Shown here: piece by piece, positions 34,919 through 44,371 of the stretch | Numbering within the stretch: the stretch's first letter is position 1 | How the letters are laid out: every line of letters starts with the position of its first letter | DNA from: Bizionia paragorgiae | Lineage (GTDB): Bacteria; Bacteroidota; Bacteroidia; Flavobacteriales; Flavobacteriaceae | Direction of reading: 5' to 3' | Length of the DNA stretch: 64,000 nt | Assembly (NCBI RefSeq): GCF_900107625.1 | Contig: NZ_FNQK01000001.1 | Span: 124,001-188,000 of the forward strand | The notes under the pieces: model-generated | Seen by the model: the letters and a program-made list of their open reading frames with translations, nothing else | Told to the model about the DNA's origin: nothing | Databases searched by the model: none | Program-made: the position numbers and the translations under genes

Positions 34919-35953
34919 ATGCATAAAAAATTTAGAACATTAGTAAAAACAGCTTTAGTTTTAGTTTACGTTGTTATTATCGCTGGTGCTGTTGTACGTA
35001 TGACAGGTTCTGGAATGGGCTGTCCTGATTGGCCAAAATGTTTTGGTTACTACATACCTCCTACCGAAGCTTCTGAATTAGAATTTAAACCTCATTTCGA
35101 ATATAAAAAAGGAATCGTAATAATAAAAGACGAAGCGCTTCTAGTTGCGAAAAGCAATTTTAATTCAGGGGACACTTTAAACCTAGAGCATTGGGAACCC
35201 TATACCAAACACGACTATGCTACTTATAACCCTGTCCACACGTGGGTAGAATATATAAATCGTTTGTCGGGAGCTTTATCCGGTATTCCGATATTAATTT
35301 TTACCGTCATGTCGTTTTGGTTTTGGAGAAAAAACATATGGATACCACTACTCTCGGTATTAATTTTGTTTAGCATGGGCTTCCAAGCATGGCTAGGAAA
35401 AACGGTTGTAGATTCTAACTTATCCCCTTATAAAATAACCATTCATATGGTTATGGCACTGGTAATTGTAGCCTTTATTTTATACTTGATTTATATAACT
35501 AAAACCGAAAGAAAGCCCTTTAAGTACAATGCCTTTTTTTATAAGTTATTGATTTTTTCTTCAGTACTTACTTTAATTCAAATTGTATTGGGTACTCAAG
35601 TAAGACAATTTATAGACGAACAAATAAAAGCATTGGGTTATGGCACGAACGCCCTGTGGCTGAACGATGCACCAATCAGCTTTTATATCCACCGTTCATT
35701 TTCAATTTTAGTCCTTGCGGTAAACGTTCTTTTACTATATATCAATAAAAAACACCATCTAAAACACGATAAACTTAATTGGGTTATTTTGTTATTAATA
35801 CTGGAAACGATTACTGGTATTTTAATGGCTAACTTCGATTTTCCTTTTGGAACACAATCGCTTCATATTGTATTAGCAAGTATTCTATTTGGTTTTCAGT
35901 TTTACTTGATATTAGAAGGTTCAAAACCTAAAAATAAAATTCAAAGTTTGTAA
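34919..35953 (+). CDS. ctaA: Heme A synthase (COX15/CtaA family)
   Basis: The 344-residue membrane protein oxidises the methyl group of heme O to give heme A for cytochrome c oxidase. VVRMTGSGMGCPDWPKCFGY near residue 25 has the conserved Cys pair, HTWVEYINRLSGALSG near 100 the heme-ligand His and the first duplicated four-helix unit, and IHMVMALVIVAFIL near 175 and FYIHRSFSILVLAV near 255 further heme His residues. About eight transmembrane helices are visible. It starts 1 bp after cca, although the two functions are unrelated. Confidence 0.93.
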   Translation: MHKKFRTLVKTALVLVYVVIIAGAVVRMTGSGMGCPDWPKCFGYYIPPTEASELEFKPHFEYKKGIVIIKDEALLVAKSNFNSGDTLNLEHWEPYTKHDYATYNPVHTWVEYINRLSGALSGIPILIFTVMSFWFWRKNIWIPLLSVLILFSMGFQAWLGKTVVDSNLSPYKITIHMVMALVIVAFILYLIYITKTERKPFKYNAFFYKLLIFSSVLTLIQIVLGTQVRQFIDEQIKALGYGTNALWLNDAPISFYIHRSFSILVLAVNVLLLYINKKHHLKHDKLNWVILLLILETITGILMANFDFPFGTQSLHIVLASILFGFQFYLILEGSKPKNKIQSL

Positions 35954-35958
35954 CTTTG
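35951..35958 (+). promoter_or_regulatory. -7 promoter box for the pRiA4b ORF-3-like gene
   Basis: TAACTTTG matches TAnnTTTG, overlapping the stop codon of ctaA and lying 17 bp before the ATG at 35976. No clear -33 element. Confidence 0.4.
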
Positions 35959-35975
35959 CAGCTTAATAAAAGATT

Positions 35976-36500
35976 ATGATTTATAGATTTAGAGTCATCT
36001 TAGATAACGATACTAAAGACGATATTTTTCGCGATTTAGAAATAAGAGAAACCGATACTTTAGAAGATTTACACAATACAATCAATCAAGCATTTGGTTT
36101 TGATGGCACAGAAATGGCGTCATTTTACTTAAGTGATGATGAGTGGAATCAAGGCGAAGAGATTTCTCTTTTTGATTTGAGTGATGACGAGAGTAGCGTG
36201 AGGCTAATGAATGAGACTAGCCTTTCTGATACCGTTCATGAAGCGCAAACAAAACTGATATATGTTTACGATTTTTTAAGTATGTGGACCTTTTTCGTGG
36301 AACTTGCTGAAATTGCAGAAGAAACTGAAGGTGTTGATTATCCAAATTTGATGTTTGTAAAAGGTCAAGTACCTGATGAAGCACCAGACAAAATTTTTGA
36401 AGCAGAAAACTTAGATGGCGATGATGATTATGATGAATACGATGATGATTTTGATATTAATGATTACGACAACTTAAATTTCGACGAAAACTGGAACTAA
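35976..36500 (+). CDS. pRiA4b ORF-3-like (IS1096 TnpR-type) domain protein
   Basis: The 174-residue protein begins YRFRVILDNDTKDDIFRDLE and has TLEDLHNTINQAFGFDGTE, SFYLSDDEWNQGEEISLFD and KLIYVYDFLSMWTFFVELAE, which is the plasmid pRiA4b ORF-3 fold. Family names that mention the IS1096 transposon are historical; nothing nearby suggests a mobile element, and the location next to housekeeping genes looks stable. The last 40 residues are almost all Asp, Glu, Asn and Tyr (for example DGDDDYDEYDDDFDINDYDN). The function is unknown. A strong terminator follows. Confidence 0.82.
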   Translation: MIYRFRVILDNDTKDDIFRDLEIRETDTLEDLHNTINQAFGFDGTEMASFYLSDDEWNQGEEISLFDLSDDESSVRLMNETSLSDTVHEAQTKLIYVYDFLSMWTFFVELAEIAEETEGVDYPNLMFVKGQVPDEAPDKIFEAENLDGDDDYDEYDDDFDINDYDNLNFDENWN

Positions 36501-36531
36501 AGTACTAGTATCCAAGATAACGACAATATTG

Positions 36532-36577
36532 AAAGCTAAAACGAATAAGTTACCCCTTATTTGTTTTAGCTTTTTTT
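36532..36577 (+). terminator. Strong Rho-independent terminator
   Basis: AAAGCTAAAACGAATAAG (36532-36549) pairs with CTTATTTGTTTTAGCTTT (36556-36573) over 18 bp, with one G-U pair and a 6-nt loop, followed by seven T. Confidence 0.9.
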
Positions 36578-36709
36578 ATATAAAAATAGTGAGTAATAAA
36601 ACTATAGAATGAGTACTTTGTAAAAATTATACTAGCGTTTACTGGAAATAAATGTAACAAAAAGACGCTTGGACCGTCTTACTTTTAACTCACCAAAAAC
36701 AAATTTATC

Positions 36710-37612
36710 TTGAGAACCATACTAACCATTACTAATTTAACTAAAAAATACGGCCTACTAACTGCAGTTAATAACTTATCGTTTACCATTAAAAAAGGAA
36801 ATGTCTATGGCATTTTAGGTCCTAACGGAAGTGGGAAATCAACCACTTTAGGTATTGCACTAAATGTAGTCAATAAAACCAGTGGTGATTTTGAATGGTT
36901 TGACGGTACTGTTTCCACTCACGAGGCACTTAAAAAGGTAGGCGCCATAATAGAGCGTCCGAATTTTTACCCCTATATGACAGCGTACAAAAACCTGGAA
37001 TTAGTGTGTAAGATAAAAGGTATTGACACCTCTAAGATTAACGAGAAATTAGAACTGGTAGATCTTATAGATAGAAAAGATAGTAAATTTAAAACGTTTT
37101 CTTTGGGAATGAAACAACGCTTAGCAATCGCTTCAGCCTTATTAAACGACCCTGAAATTCTAATCTTAGACGAGCCAACAAACGGTTTAGACCCTCAAGG
37201 TATACATAAAATTCGTGCTTTAATACAACAAATTGCAAGTACAGGTACCACTATCCTATTAGCGTCTCATTTATTAGATGAAGTCGAAAAAGTATGCACT
37301 CATGTCGTGGTATTAAGAAAAGGAAAAAAACTATATTCTGGTCGCGTCGATGAAATGATATCTAGTCACGGTTTTTTCGAACTGAAATGTGAGGACAACA
37401 TCTCTCTTATTTCGTTTTTAGAATCACATCCTTCCATTGAAAAAACAATAAGAAAAGACGATTTGATAACCGCTTTTTTAAACACGCCCTTATCTGCATC
37501 AGAATTTAACAAGCAACTGTTTAATGCCGGCATCCCTCTCTCGCATTTGGTTCTAAGAAAAGAAAGTTTGGAAGAACAATTTTTAAAGCTTACAGACAAC
37601 ACGTCATCTTAA
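36710..37612 (+). CDS. ABC transporter ATP-binding protein (ABC-2 type exporter)
   Basis: The 300-residue ATPase has Walker A LGPNGSGKSTTLGI near residue 38, the signature FSLGMKQRLAIASALL near 128, Walker B ILILDEPTNGLDPQG near 150, and the H-loop LLASHLLDEVEKV near 182. The 80-residue extension after the ATPase is like that of Nod-I/CcmA-type drug and lantibiotic exporters. It pairs with the permease 40 bp downstream. The start is a TTG codon (TTG AGA ACC); no ATG fits. Substrate unknown. Confidence 0.9.
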   Translation: MRTILTITNLTKKYGLLTAVNNLSFTIKKGNVYGILGPNGSGKSTTLGIALNVVNKTSGDFEWFDGTVSTHEALKKVGAIIERPNFYPYMTAYKNLELVCKIKGIDTSKINEKLELVDLIDRKDSKFKTFSLGMKQRLAIASALLNDPEILILDEPTNGLDPQGIHKIRALIQQIASTGTTILLASHLLDEVEKVCTHVVVLRKGKKLYSGRVDEMISSHGFFELKCEDNISLISFLESHPSIEKTIRKDDLITAFLNTPLSASEFNKQLFNAGIPLSHLVLRKESLEEQFLKLTDNTSS

Positions 37613-37652
37613 ACAAAAACACTCTGAATACACTTCAGTAAAACTCATACTT

Positions 37653-38486
37653 ATGTTACGATTATTAAATATAGAATTTATAAAACTTTGGAATAATAGA
37701 GCGAGTAAGATTCTTATCCTCGCCTATTTTATATTGTTATCTTGTATTGCTCTTATCGCTGCGATCAAATTTGATTTTGGCTTTTTCAAGTTTCACTTAG
37801 CGGAACAAGGCATTTTTAACTTCCCTTATATATGGCATTTTAATACTTATGTAGCAGCAGCTCTGAAGTTCTTTTTAGCTATAGTCATTGTAAGTATGAT
37901 GGCTAATGAATACAGTAATAAAACCATCAAACAGAACTTAATAGACGGTTTAAGCAAAAAAGAATTTATACTCTCTAAATTTCTAACAGTTGCTGTTTTC
38001 GCTCTAGTTTCCACTATTTTTGTATTTATAATCTCTCTGACTTTAGGCTATATTTTTTCGAGCTTTACCGAAACTAGTATCGTATTTTCTGATCTAGAAT
38101 ATATAGTTGCTTTTTTTATCAAATTACTTGGTTTCTTTTCGTTTTGTTTATTCCTAGGGATTTTAATAAAACGCTCGGCTTTTGCCTTGGGATTTTTATT
38201 TGTTTGGTATATGGCCGAAGGCTTTGCTAGAATTGTTTTAAACCTATGGGATAAAACGTCAGAATATGCAGATGCTATTACACAATTCTTTCCACTCCAA
38301 TCGATGTCAAATTTAATTAAGCAGCCTTTCTCTCGTTTAGGTGCTGTTAAAGAAATGGCTAATCAAGTAGGCGAACAATTTAATTTTGACTACACCGTAC
38401 ATTGGTACAATATTATTATAGTGCTATTTTGGACTAGTCTTTTTGTTATATTTTCTTATAAACTGCTACAAAAAAGAGACTTGTAA
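37653..38486 (+). CDS. ABC-2 type transporter permease
   Basis: The 277-residue protein has six hydrophobic segments: near residues 18-38 (ILILAYFILLSCIALIAAI), 75-90, 110-130, 145-170, 175-195 and 250-268. MMANEYSNKTIKQNLIDGLS (83-102) is the cytoplasmic coupling region typical of ABC-2 permeases that partner with a separate ATPase. It is co-transcribed with the ATPase gene upstream. It ends 102 bp before the first T9SS cargo gene. Confidence 0.85.
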   Translation: MLRLLNIEFIKLWNNRASKILILAYFILLSCIALIAAIKFDFGFFKFHLAEQGIFNFPYIWHFNTYVAAALKFFLAIVIVSMMANEYSNKTIKQNLIDGLSKKEFILSKFLTVAVFALVSTIFVFIISLTLGYIFSSFTETSIVFSDLEYIVAFFIKLLGFFSFCLFLGILIKRSAFALGFLFVWYMAEGFARIVLNLWDKTSEYADAITQFFPLQSMSNLIKQPFSRLGAVKEMANQVGEQFNFDYTVHWYNIIIVLFWTSLFVIFSYKLLQKRDL

Positions 38487-38588
38487 ACGCCTAAACACCT
38501 CCTTTATTACGACTGTAATTTAATAGTAAATCTGTATTTTATTCTCTTATAATATGATATATTTGATAGCTATTACTATCTTTAGAAC

Positions 38589-41500
38589 ATGAAAAAAAAT
38601 CTCTTACTGTTATTTTTATTATGCTTTGTATTTTCCTATGGACAAAACGAAGCCTCTAATTGGTACTTCGGTAATAATGCGGGTATAAATTTTGATATAA
38701 ATACAGGAAACACAACAGCTCTAACCGACGGACAACTATCTACTGTAGAAGGGTGTACAACAATCTCTGACAGCAATGGTAGTTTAATTTTATATACTGA
38801 TGGCACCACTGTATATAATAATGCACATAATGTAATTGCAAATGGAACGGGGCTTTTAGGTGATGCTTCAAGTTCCCAATCTGCGATAATTGTACCTAAA
38901 CCCAATGATCCTGATATATATTATATTTTTACAGTTGGCTCAAATCAAAATAATACGGGCCTAAATTATTCAGTTGTAGACATGAACGCCGCAAGTGGTA
39001 ATGAAGCCGTAATAACTAAAAACATAAATTTATTACCTGCATGTTCAGAGAAAATCTCAGCAGTATTAAAAGATTGTACTACCGGCAATATTTGGGTTAT
39101 TGCCTTCTCCAATGCCAACGGATCAAGCACAGTAAATATGAACACTTTTCACGCTTATGAAGTTTCTAATTCAGGTGTAAACACTAATGCAGTAACGTCA
39201 AACGTTAACGTTAGTATTAATGATACACGAGGTAATTTAAAATTTTCTCCAGATGGAAATCGTTTAGCATGCGCTAATGCACAAGACGGTTTATTTATTG
39301 CCGATTTTAATAAACAAACTGGAACAGTTACTAATCGTCAAAATCTTCATATAAATACTCAGAATAGTAATAAACCTTATGGTGTTGAATTTTCACCAAA
39401 TAGTGAATTACTTTATGTAACGTCATCTAATGACTTTTTCCAAACGCAGTCCGAAAACGAAAATCCTAACAATCACATATCTTCACTCATTCAATACAAT
39501 TTATCCGACAACAATATTTCAGGTAGTCAAATAGTTATTGATAACCGTACATTATATCGCGGTGGATTACAATTAGGTCCTGACGGGAAAATTTACAGGG
39601 CTTTAAGTTCTACTTACGATTCAGGACTGCCTTTTTTGGGTGTTATTAACTCACCTAATACCATAGGAACAGGAAGTAATTATATTCATAACGCTGTAAG
39701 TCTGAATGGAAGAGATTCACGTCAAGGATTACCACCCTTTATCACCTCTTTCTTTAGTCAAAAAATCGATATTATTCAAGACAATATAAACACAACGTCT
39801 TTACCATTATGTGAAGGGGAAAGCTACACGTTAACTGCAGAAAATATTACAGGAGCAACCTACAATTGGACTCAAGACGGTACCCCAATTACTCCTACCG
39901 ATTCTAATGTTCCTTATGAATTGGAGGTTTCCGAAAATGGAACCTATGAGGTTATTATAAACTTAAACAGCGGGAACTGTAATACCTTGGAAGGAATAGC
40001 TATTGTTTCTTATTACACTATTCCAATTGCCAATCAACCTAACACAGTTTATTTTTGTGATATTGATAATGACAATTCAGAAATGATAAATTTAAATTCA
40101 ATCAATTCCGAAGTCCTTCTAAATCAAAACCCTTCAACCTTTACTATTAAATATTTTAATACCCAAAATGATGCTGACACTAATGAGAATGAATTACCAA
40201 ATAACTACACCTTACAATCGGGAACAGTAGATCTTGTCATAAGGATAGAAAACTCAGGAAATTCGAATTGTTACGACACGACATCGGTTACAATTTCATT
40301 ATCAGCTATGCCTTCACTACCTGAATTGGAGGATTTTAATAGTTGTGATTTAGATGCGAACCCAACCGATGGATTTTTCGAGACAAACTTAACTAGTTTT
40401 AATACAGCTATTTTAAATAATCAAAATACATTTGGTTTTGAAGTATCTTACCATAATTCATTGAGTGATGCTGAAAATAATTTAAATCCACTACCAGATA
40501 ATTACACTAATCAAACCGCATTCGTAGAACCTATTTACATTCGTATTGAAAATCCAAATAATACACTATGTTATGTCACTGGTACTTTCAATTTGAATAT
40601 AAACCCTGTTCCTGATGCTGTACCTTCCAACCTTTATCAATGTGATGAAGATGGGATTAACGATGGATTTACAACATTTAATTTAACAGAAGCCAATGCC
40701 GCTTTACTAAATAATCAAACAGAAAACATTAGTGTTTCCTTCTATTTAACTAGTGCTGACGCTCAAAACAATTTAAACCCTATTAATGCACTAGCTTATA
40801 ATAACATTACGAATCCGCAAGAACTTTATGTAAAAGCAACACATACCGAAACAGGTTGTGAAAACTTTACTACACTAACTATTGAAGTCAGCACAACACA
40901 GATCAATAATTATATCGCAGATCCTGTATGCGACACTATAGGATCGGAAGATGGCATACACACCTTTGACTTAAGTACTTTTACAAGTGATATTTTAAAC
41001 GGTTTACCTCAAAATTTAACGATTAATTATTACGAAAATTATGATGACGCCTTGTTAGAAAACAACCCTATTATTGAAGCGGGTTCTACTAATTTTAGTT
41101 ATACAAACACTGCCCCCTACTCACAAACTATTTATGTACGTGTAGAAAATGACAATGCGTGTTACGGAATTAGTGACGTATTATTAACGATTAACCCGCT
41201 ACCAGAATTAAGTAATGACGCCTCGCTTTTTTATTGCCTAAACGACTTTCCTGAAACCATAACTTTAAATGGCGGAGTTATCAATGCAAACCCTCACCAT
41301 TTTTTATACGATTGGTCTACAGGTGAAACGACACAAAATATTGAAATCAACACGACAGGAACTTATACAGTTACTGTCACTAACCCGAATACAAACTGCT
41401 CTAAAACACGAACCATTATTGTAGAACCATCTAACATAGCAACGATTAACGCTATTGATATTACCGATGGGTTTATTCGTGATAATACTATTACCATTTT

Positions 41501-41930
41501 AACTTCTGGGGAGGGCGACTACCATTATGCACTAGTCAACGAAGATGGCGAGTCGACACCTTTTCAAGAGAGTAACACCTTTACACACATTCCACCAGGT
41601 ATCTATTCGGTGTTAGTAAAAGATTTAAAAAATAACTGTGGTATCGTAAATCAAACTATTTCGGTAGTTGGGTTCCCTTTATATTTTACTCCTAATGGAG
41701 ACGGTATAAATGACACGTGGCAGGTGTATGGCGTGAATTCAAAATTTCAATCCGCCTCAGATATTAAAATCTTTGACCGATACGGAAAACACATTACAAC
41801 GATTAATACTTCGAGTAGAGGTTGGGATGGCACATATAATGGCAACCCTTTACCAACAAGTGATTACTGGTTTTATGTTACGCTAGAAGATGGGCGTATC
41901 TATAAAAGCCATTTCACCTTAAAAAGATAA
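38589..41930 (+). CDS. T9SS type B sorting domain protein with propeller-like N-domain and four Cys/Asp-rich modules
   Basis: The 1113-residue protein has a signal peptide (KKNLLLLFLLCFVFSYGQ). Residues of about 20-400 form a repeated beta-sheet domain beginning NEASNWYFGNNAGINF, with the FSPDGNRLACA and EFSPNSELLYVTS strands of a propeller, a form often seen in Bacteroidota secreted proteins. An Ig-like segment follows, then four modules of about 95 residues (near 477-870) with CDxDxD-type loops and a second Cys in a CY pair. A further Ig/SprB-like region leads to the T9SS type B C-terminal domain: YFTPNGDGINDTW and FTLKR at the end. It should be exported by T9SS and attached to or released from the surface. 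The next cargo gene starts 1 bp after its stop. Confidence 0.88.
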   Translation: MKKNLLLLFLLCFVFSYGQNEASNWYFGNNAGINFDINTGNTTALTDGQLSTVEGCTTISDSNGSLILYTDGTTVYNNAHNVIANGTGLLGDASSSQSAIIVPKPNDPDIYYIFTVGSNQNNTGLNYSVVDMNAASGNEAVITKNINLLPACSEKISAVLKDCTTGNIWVIAFSNANGSSTVNMNTFHAYEVSNSGVNTNAVTSNVNVSINDTRGNLKFSPDGNRLACANAQDGLFIADFNKQTGTVTNRQNLHINTQNSNKPYGVEFSPNSELLYVTSSNDFFQTQSENENPNNHISSLIQYNLSDNNISGSQIVIDNRTLYRGGLQLGPDGKIYRALSSTYDSGLPFLGVINSPNTIGTGSNYIHNAVSLNGRDSRQGLPPFITSFFSQKIDIIQDNINTTSLPLCEGESYTLTAENITGATYNWTQDGTPITPTDSNVPYELEVSENGTYEVIINLNSGNCNTLEGIAIVSYYTIPIANQPNTVYFCDIDNDNSEMINLNSINSEVLLNQNPSTFTIKYFNTQNDADTNENELPNNYTLQSGTVDLVIRIENSGNSNCYDTTSVTISLSAMPSLPELEDFNSCDLDANPTDGFFETNLTSFNTAILNNQNTFGFEVSYHNSLSDAENNLNPLPDNYTNQTAFVEPIYIRIENPNNTLCYVTGTFNLNINPVPDAVPSNLYQCDEDGINDGFTTFNLTEANAALLNNQTENISVSFYLTSADAQNNLNPINALAYNNITNPQELYVKATHTETGCENFTTLTIEVSTTQINNYIADPVCDTIGSEDGIHTFDLSTFTSDILNGLPQNLTINYYENYDDALLENNPIIEAGSTNFSYTNTAPYSQTIYVRVENDNACYGISDVLLTINPLPELSNDASLFYCLNDFPETITLNGGVINANPHHFLYDWSTGETTQNIEINTTGTYTVTVTNPNTNCSKTRTIIVEPSNIATINAIDITDGFIRDNTITILTSGEGDYHYALVNEDGESTPFQESNTFTHIPPGIYSVLVKDLKNNCGIVNQTISVVGFPLYFTPNGDGINDTWQVYGVNSKFQSASDIKIFDRYGKHITTINTSSRGWDGTYNGNPLPTSDYWFYVTLEDGRIYKSHFTLKR

Positions 41931-41931
41931 A

Positions 41932-44325
41932 ATGAAACAGAACCTTTTTCTATACTTAATTTTAACTACCTTTTGCTTTTACTCCTTTCAATTAGATGCT
42001 CAAAATGAGAGTGCAAATTGGTTTTTTGGTCAGGGTGCAGGATTAAACTTCAATAACGGCTTCCCTATTCCTACTTTAGATGGAGAACTGAATACCGCTG
42101 AAGGATGTGCTAGCATATCTACCAAATTAGGTGCCTTGTTATTTTATACAGATGGTATTACCGTTTGGAATAAAAATCATCAGATCATGGTCAACGGAAC
42201 TGGATTAACGGGAAACGGATCTAGCACACAGTCGGCGATTATAATTCCTAAACCTAACAGTGATACAATCTATTATATTTTTACTGTAGACGCTCGCGGA
42301 GGATCAAATGGATTAAGATACTCGGAAGTTGACATGTTATTAGACAACGGTTTAGGCGCGATTACGGGCACAAAAAACATCATGTTATTAAGTACTTCAA
42401 CAGAAAAAATAACAGCTGTAGAAAGCGCCGATGGCGAAAGTGTATGGGTTATTGGTCACGAATGGGAAAGTAACAGGTTTATGTCTTACTTAGTAGATTT
42501 AAATGGTGTAAATACTATACCCGTAATTAGCTCTGTAGGGTCTTTTCATCAAGGTGACTTAAACAACACTATAGGCTACCTAAAAGCTTCACCAAACAAA
42601 GAAAAAATTGCTTGCGTAAAATCTTATACGAATAACGAAGTACAAATTTTCGATTTTAATCCGGCTACAGGGATGTTAACTAATCCAGTAACCATTAATA
42701 ATTTTACTTCGGAAAACTTAGGACCTTATGGTTGCGAATTTTCACCCGATAGTAGAATTCTATACATTACGGAAATCTTAAGGGACGGATCAGATTTTTC
42801 TAAAATCCATCAATACGATCTGACTGCAGGTAATGCTTCGCAAATAATGAATTCAGACACTATAATTATAGAAGAAGATGGACTTTTAGGGGCCCTGCAA
42901 CAAGCAATAGATGGAAAAATTTATGTCGCTAAATCGAATTCAACAACTCTAGGGGTTATAAACTCACCAAATCTACTAGGACTAGGCTGTAATTACGTTT
43001 CTGGCAGCCTTAATTTAGGGGCTAATAAACTGTCTACATTAGGACTGCCACCATTTATACAATCGTATTTTTATGCTACTAATATATTTAACAATACTTG
43101 TTTTGGGGACACCACGGAATTTAGTATCGATACAGCTTCTACTATTACAAGTATTCAATGGGATTTTGGAGATCCTGCCTCTGGAGCAAACAATACGTCT
43201 AACCTTATGAGCCCTACACATGTATTTACAGCTCCTGGAGACTATAGCATTACAATCACATTCGAAGTGGAAGGTGAAACACAAATTTTATATCGTCTAT
43301 TAACCATAGCTGATGAACCACCTGTTTTAGATTTAGACCCGCTTTCTGTCTGTGACGTTCAGGATTCGACGCCAATTAACGTTAACCTAAATAGTATCAT
43401 CCCGATTGACATTCAAAGTACCTCTGATTTTAATTTTAGCTTTTTTACTTCAGAAAATGACGCGATTTCCAATACAAACCCAATATTAACCCCTTTACAA
43501 TATACAATTACCACTAACGATACGATTTTTGTAAGATTAAATAACGCAAATGGTAATGGTTGTTATAGTATAAGCCAATTTGAAATTATACTTTTAAATA
43601 GTCCAGATATAGATGATTATGAAGCTGTTTTCTTTTGCGATAATGGCAATAGCACAGTTACAATTGACGTAGGTAATTTACCTTTACCGGAAAGTCATTA
43701 TTCTTTTGAATGGTCCGAGGACAGTCAAACAAGTTCACATATTACTGTCAGTGGTGCCGGCACTTATACCGTTAGCATTACAGAAAACACTTCAATCACC
43801 CCTGAAAACCCAGATGGTTGTTCGGCAATACGTACTGTTGAGGTTAACTCGTCTAGCATAGCAACAATTGAGGCTATTGAAACTTCAGCGACAAATGCAT
43901 TTATTACTGTTTCCGGTTTAGGAGATTATGAATTTGCATTAGATGATACCAATGGAATTTATCAAAACTCAAACCACTTTTCAAATATAAGCCCAGGTAT
44001 TCACACGGTGTATGTACGTGATAAAAACCATTGCGGTATATCTGAAATGTCTTTTTCCATCTTAGATTTTCCGCATTATTTTACGCCTAACGGAGATGGA
44101 GTTAATGACTTTTGGCAAGTTTACGGTGTTTCAGCAACAGTTGAGCCTAATACAACGATTCATATTTTTGATCGTTTTGGGAAATTTATTACCGAAATCA
44201 AACCTGAAAGTCGTGGTTGGGATGGTACTCTAAATGGCAAACCGCTACCAACAAATGATTATTGGTTTTTTGTTACGCTAGAGGATGGTCGCGTTTTTAA
44301 AAGTCATTTCACTTTAAAACGCTAA
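41932..44325 (+). CDS. T9SS type B sorting domain protein, propeller-like N-domain plus PKD
   Basis: The 797-residue protein has a signal peptide and the same N-terminal domain as the gene before (NESANWFFGQGAGLNF; EFSPDSRILYITE), so the two are paralogues. A PKD domain near 393-455 (SIQWDFGDPASG, then HVFTAPGDYSITITF) and one Cys/Asp-rich module near 463-560 follow, then an SprB-like region and the type B C-terminal domain (YFTPNGDGVNDFW, ending FTLKR). Its start is 1 bp after the previous stop, which suggests coupled translation and a single operon. Confidence 0.88.
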   Translation: MKQNLFLYLILTTFCFYSFQLDAQNESANWFFGQGAGLNFNNGFPIPTLDGELNTAEGCASISTKLGALLFYTDGITVWNKNHQIMVNGTGLTGNGSSTQSAIIIPKPNSDTIYYIFTVDARGGSNGLRYSEVDMLLDNGLGAITGTKNIMLLSTSTEKITAVESADGESVWVIGHEWESNRFMSYLVDLNGVNTIPVISSVGSFHQGDLNNTIGYLKASPNKEKIACVKSYTNNEVQIFDFNPATGMLTNPVTINNFTSENLGPYGCEFSPDSRILYITEILRDGSDFSKIHQYDLTAGNASQIMNSDTIIIEEDGLLGALQQAIDGKIYVAKSNSTTLGVINSPNLLGLGCNYVSGSLNLGANKLSTLGLPPFIQSYFYATNIFNNTCFGDTTEFSIDTASTITSIQWDFGDPASGANNTSNLMSPTHVFTAPGDYSITITFEVEGETQILYRLLTIADEPPVLDLDPLSVCDVQDSTPINVNLNSIIPIDIQSTSDFNFSFFTSENDAISNTNPILTPLQYTITTNDTIFVRLNNANGNGCYSISQFEIILLNSPDIDDYEAVFFCDNGNSTVTIDVGNLPLPESHYSFEWSEDSQTSSHITVSGAGTYTVSITENTSITPENPDGCSAIRTVEVNSSSIATIEAIETSATNAFITVSGLGDYEFALDDTNGIYQNSNHFSNISPGIHTVYVRDKNHCGISEMSFSILDFPHYFTPNGDGVNDFWQVYGVSATVEPNTTIHIFDRFGKFITEIKPESRGWDGTLNGKPLPTNDYWFFVTLEDGRVFKSHFTLKR

Positions 44326-44371
44326 GAATACAGAAAAATAAATTGTATTTTTAGGAAAGATTTTTTCTGAA

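Noticed and set aside
35976-36500. Insertion-sequence gene (name refers to IS1096)
   Set aside because: No transposase, inverted repeats or target duplication nearby; the family name is only historical.
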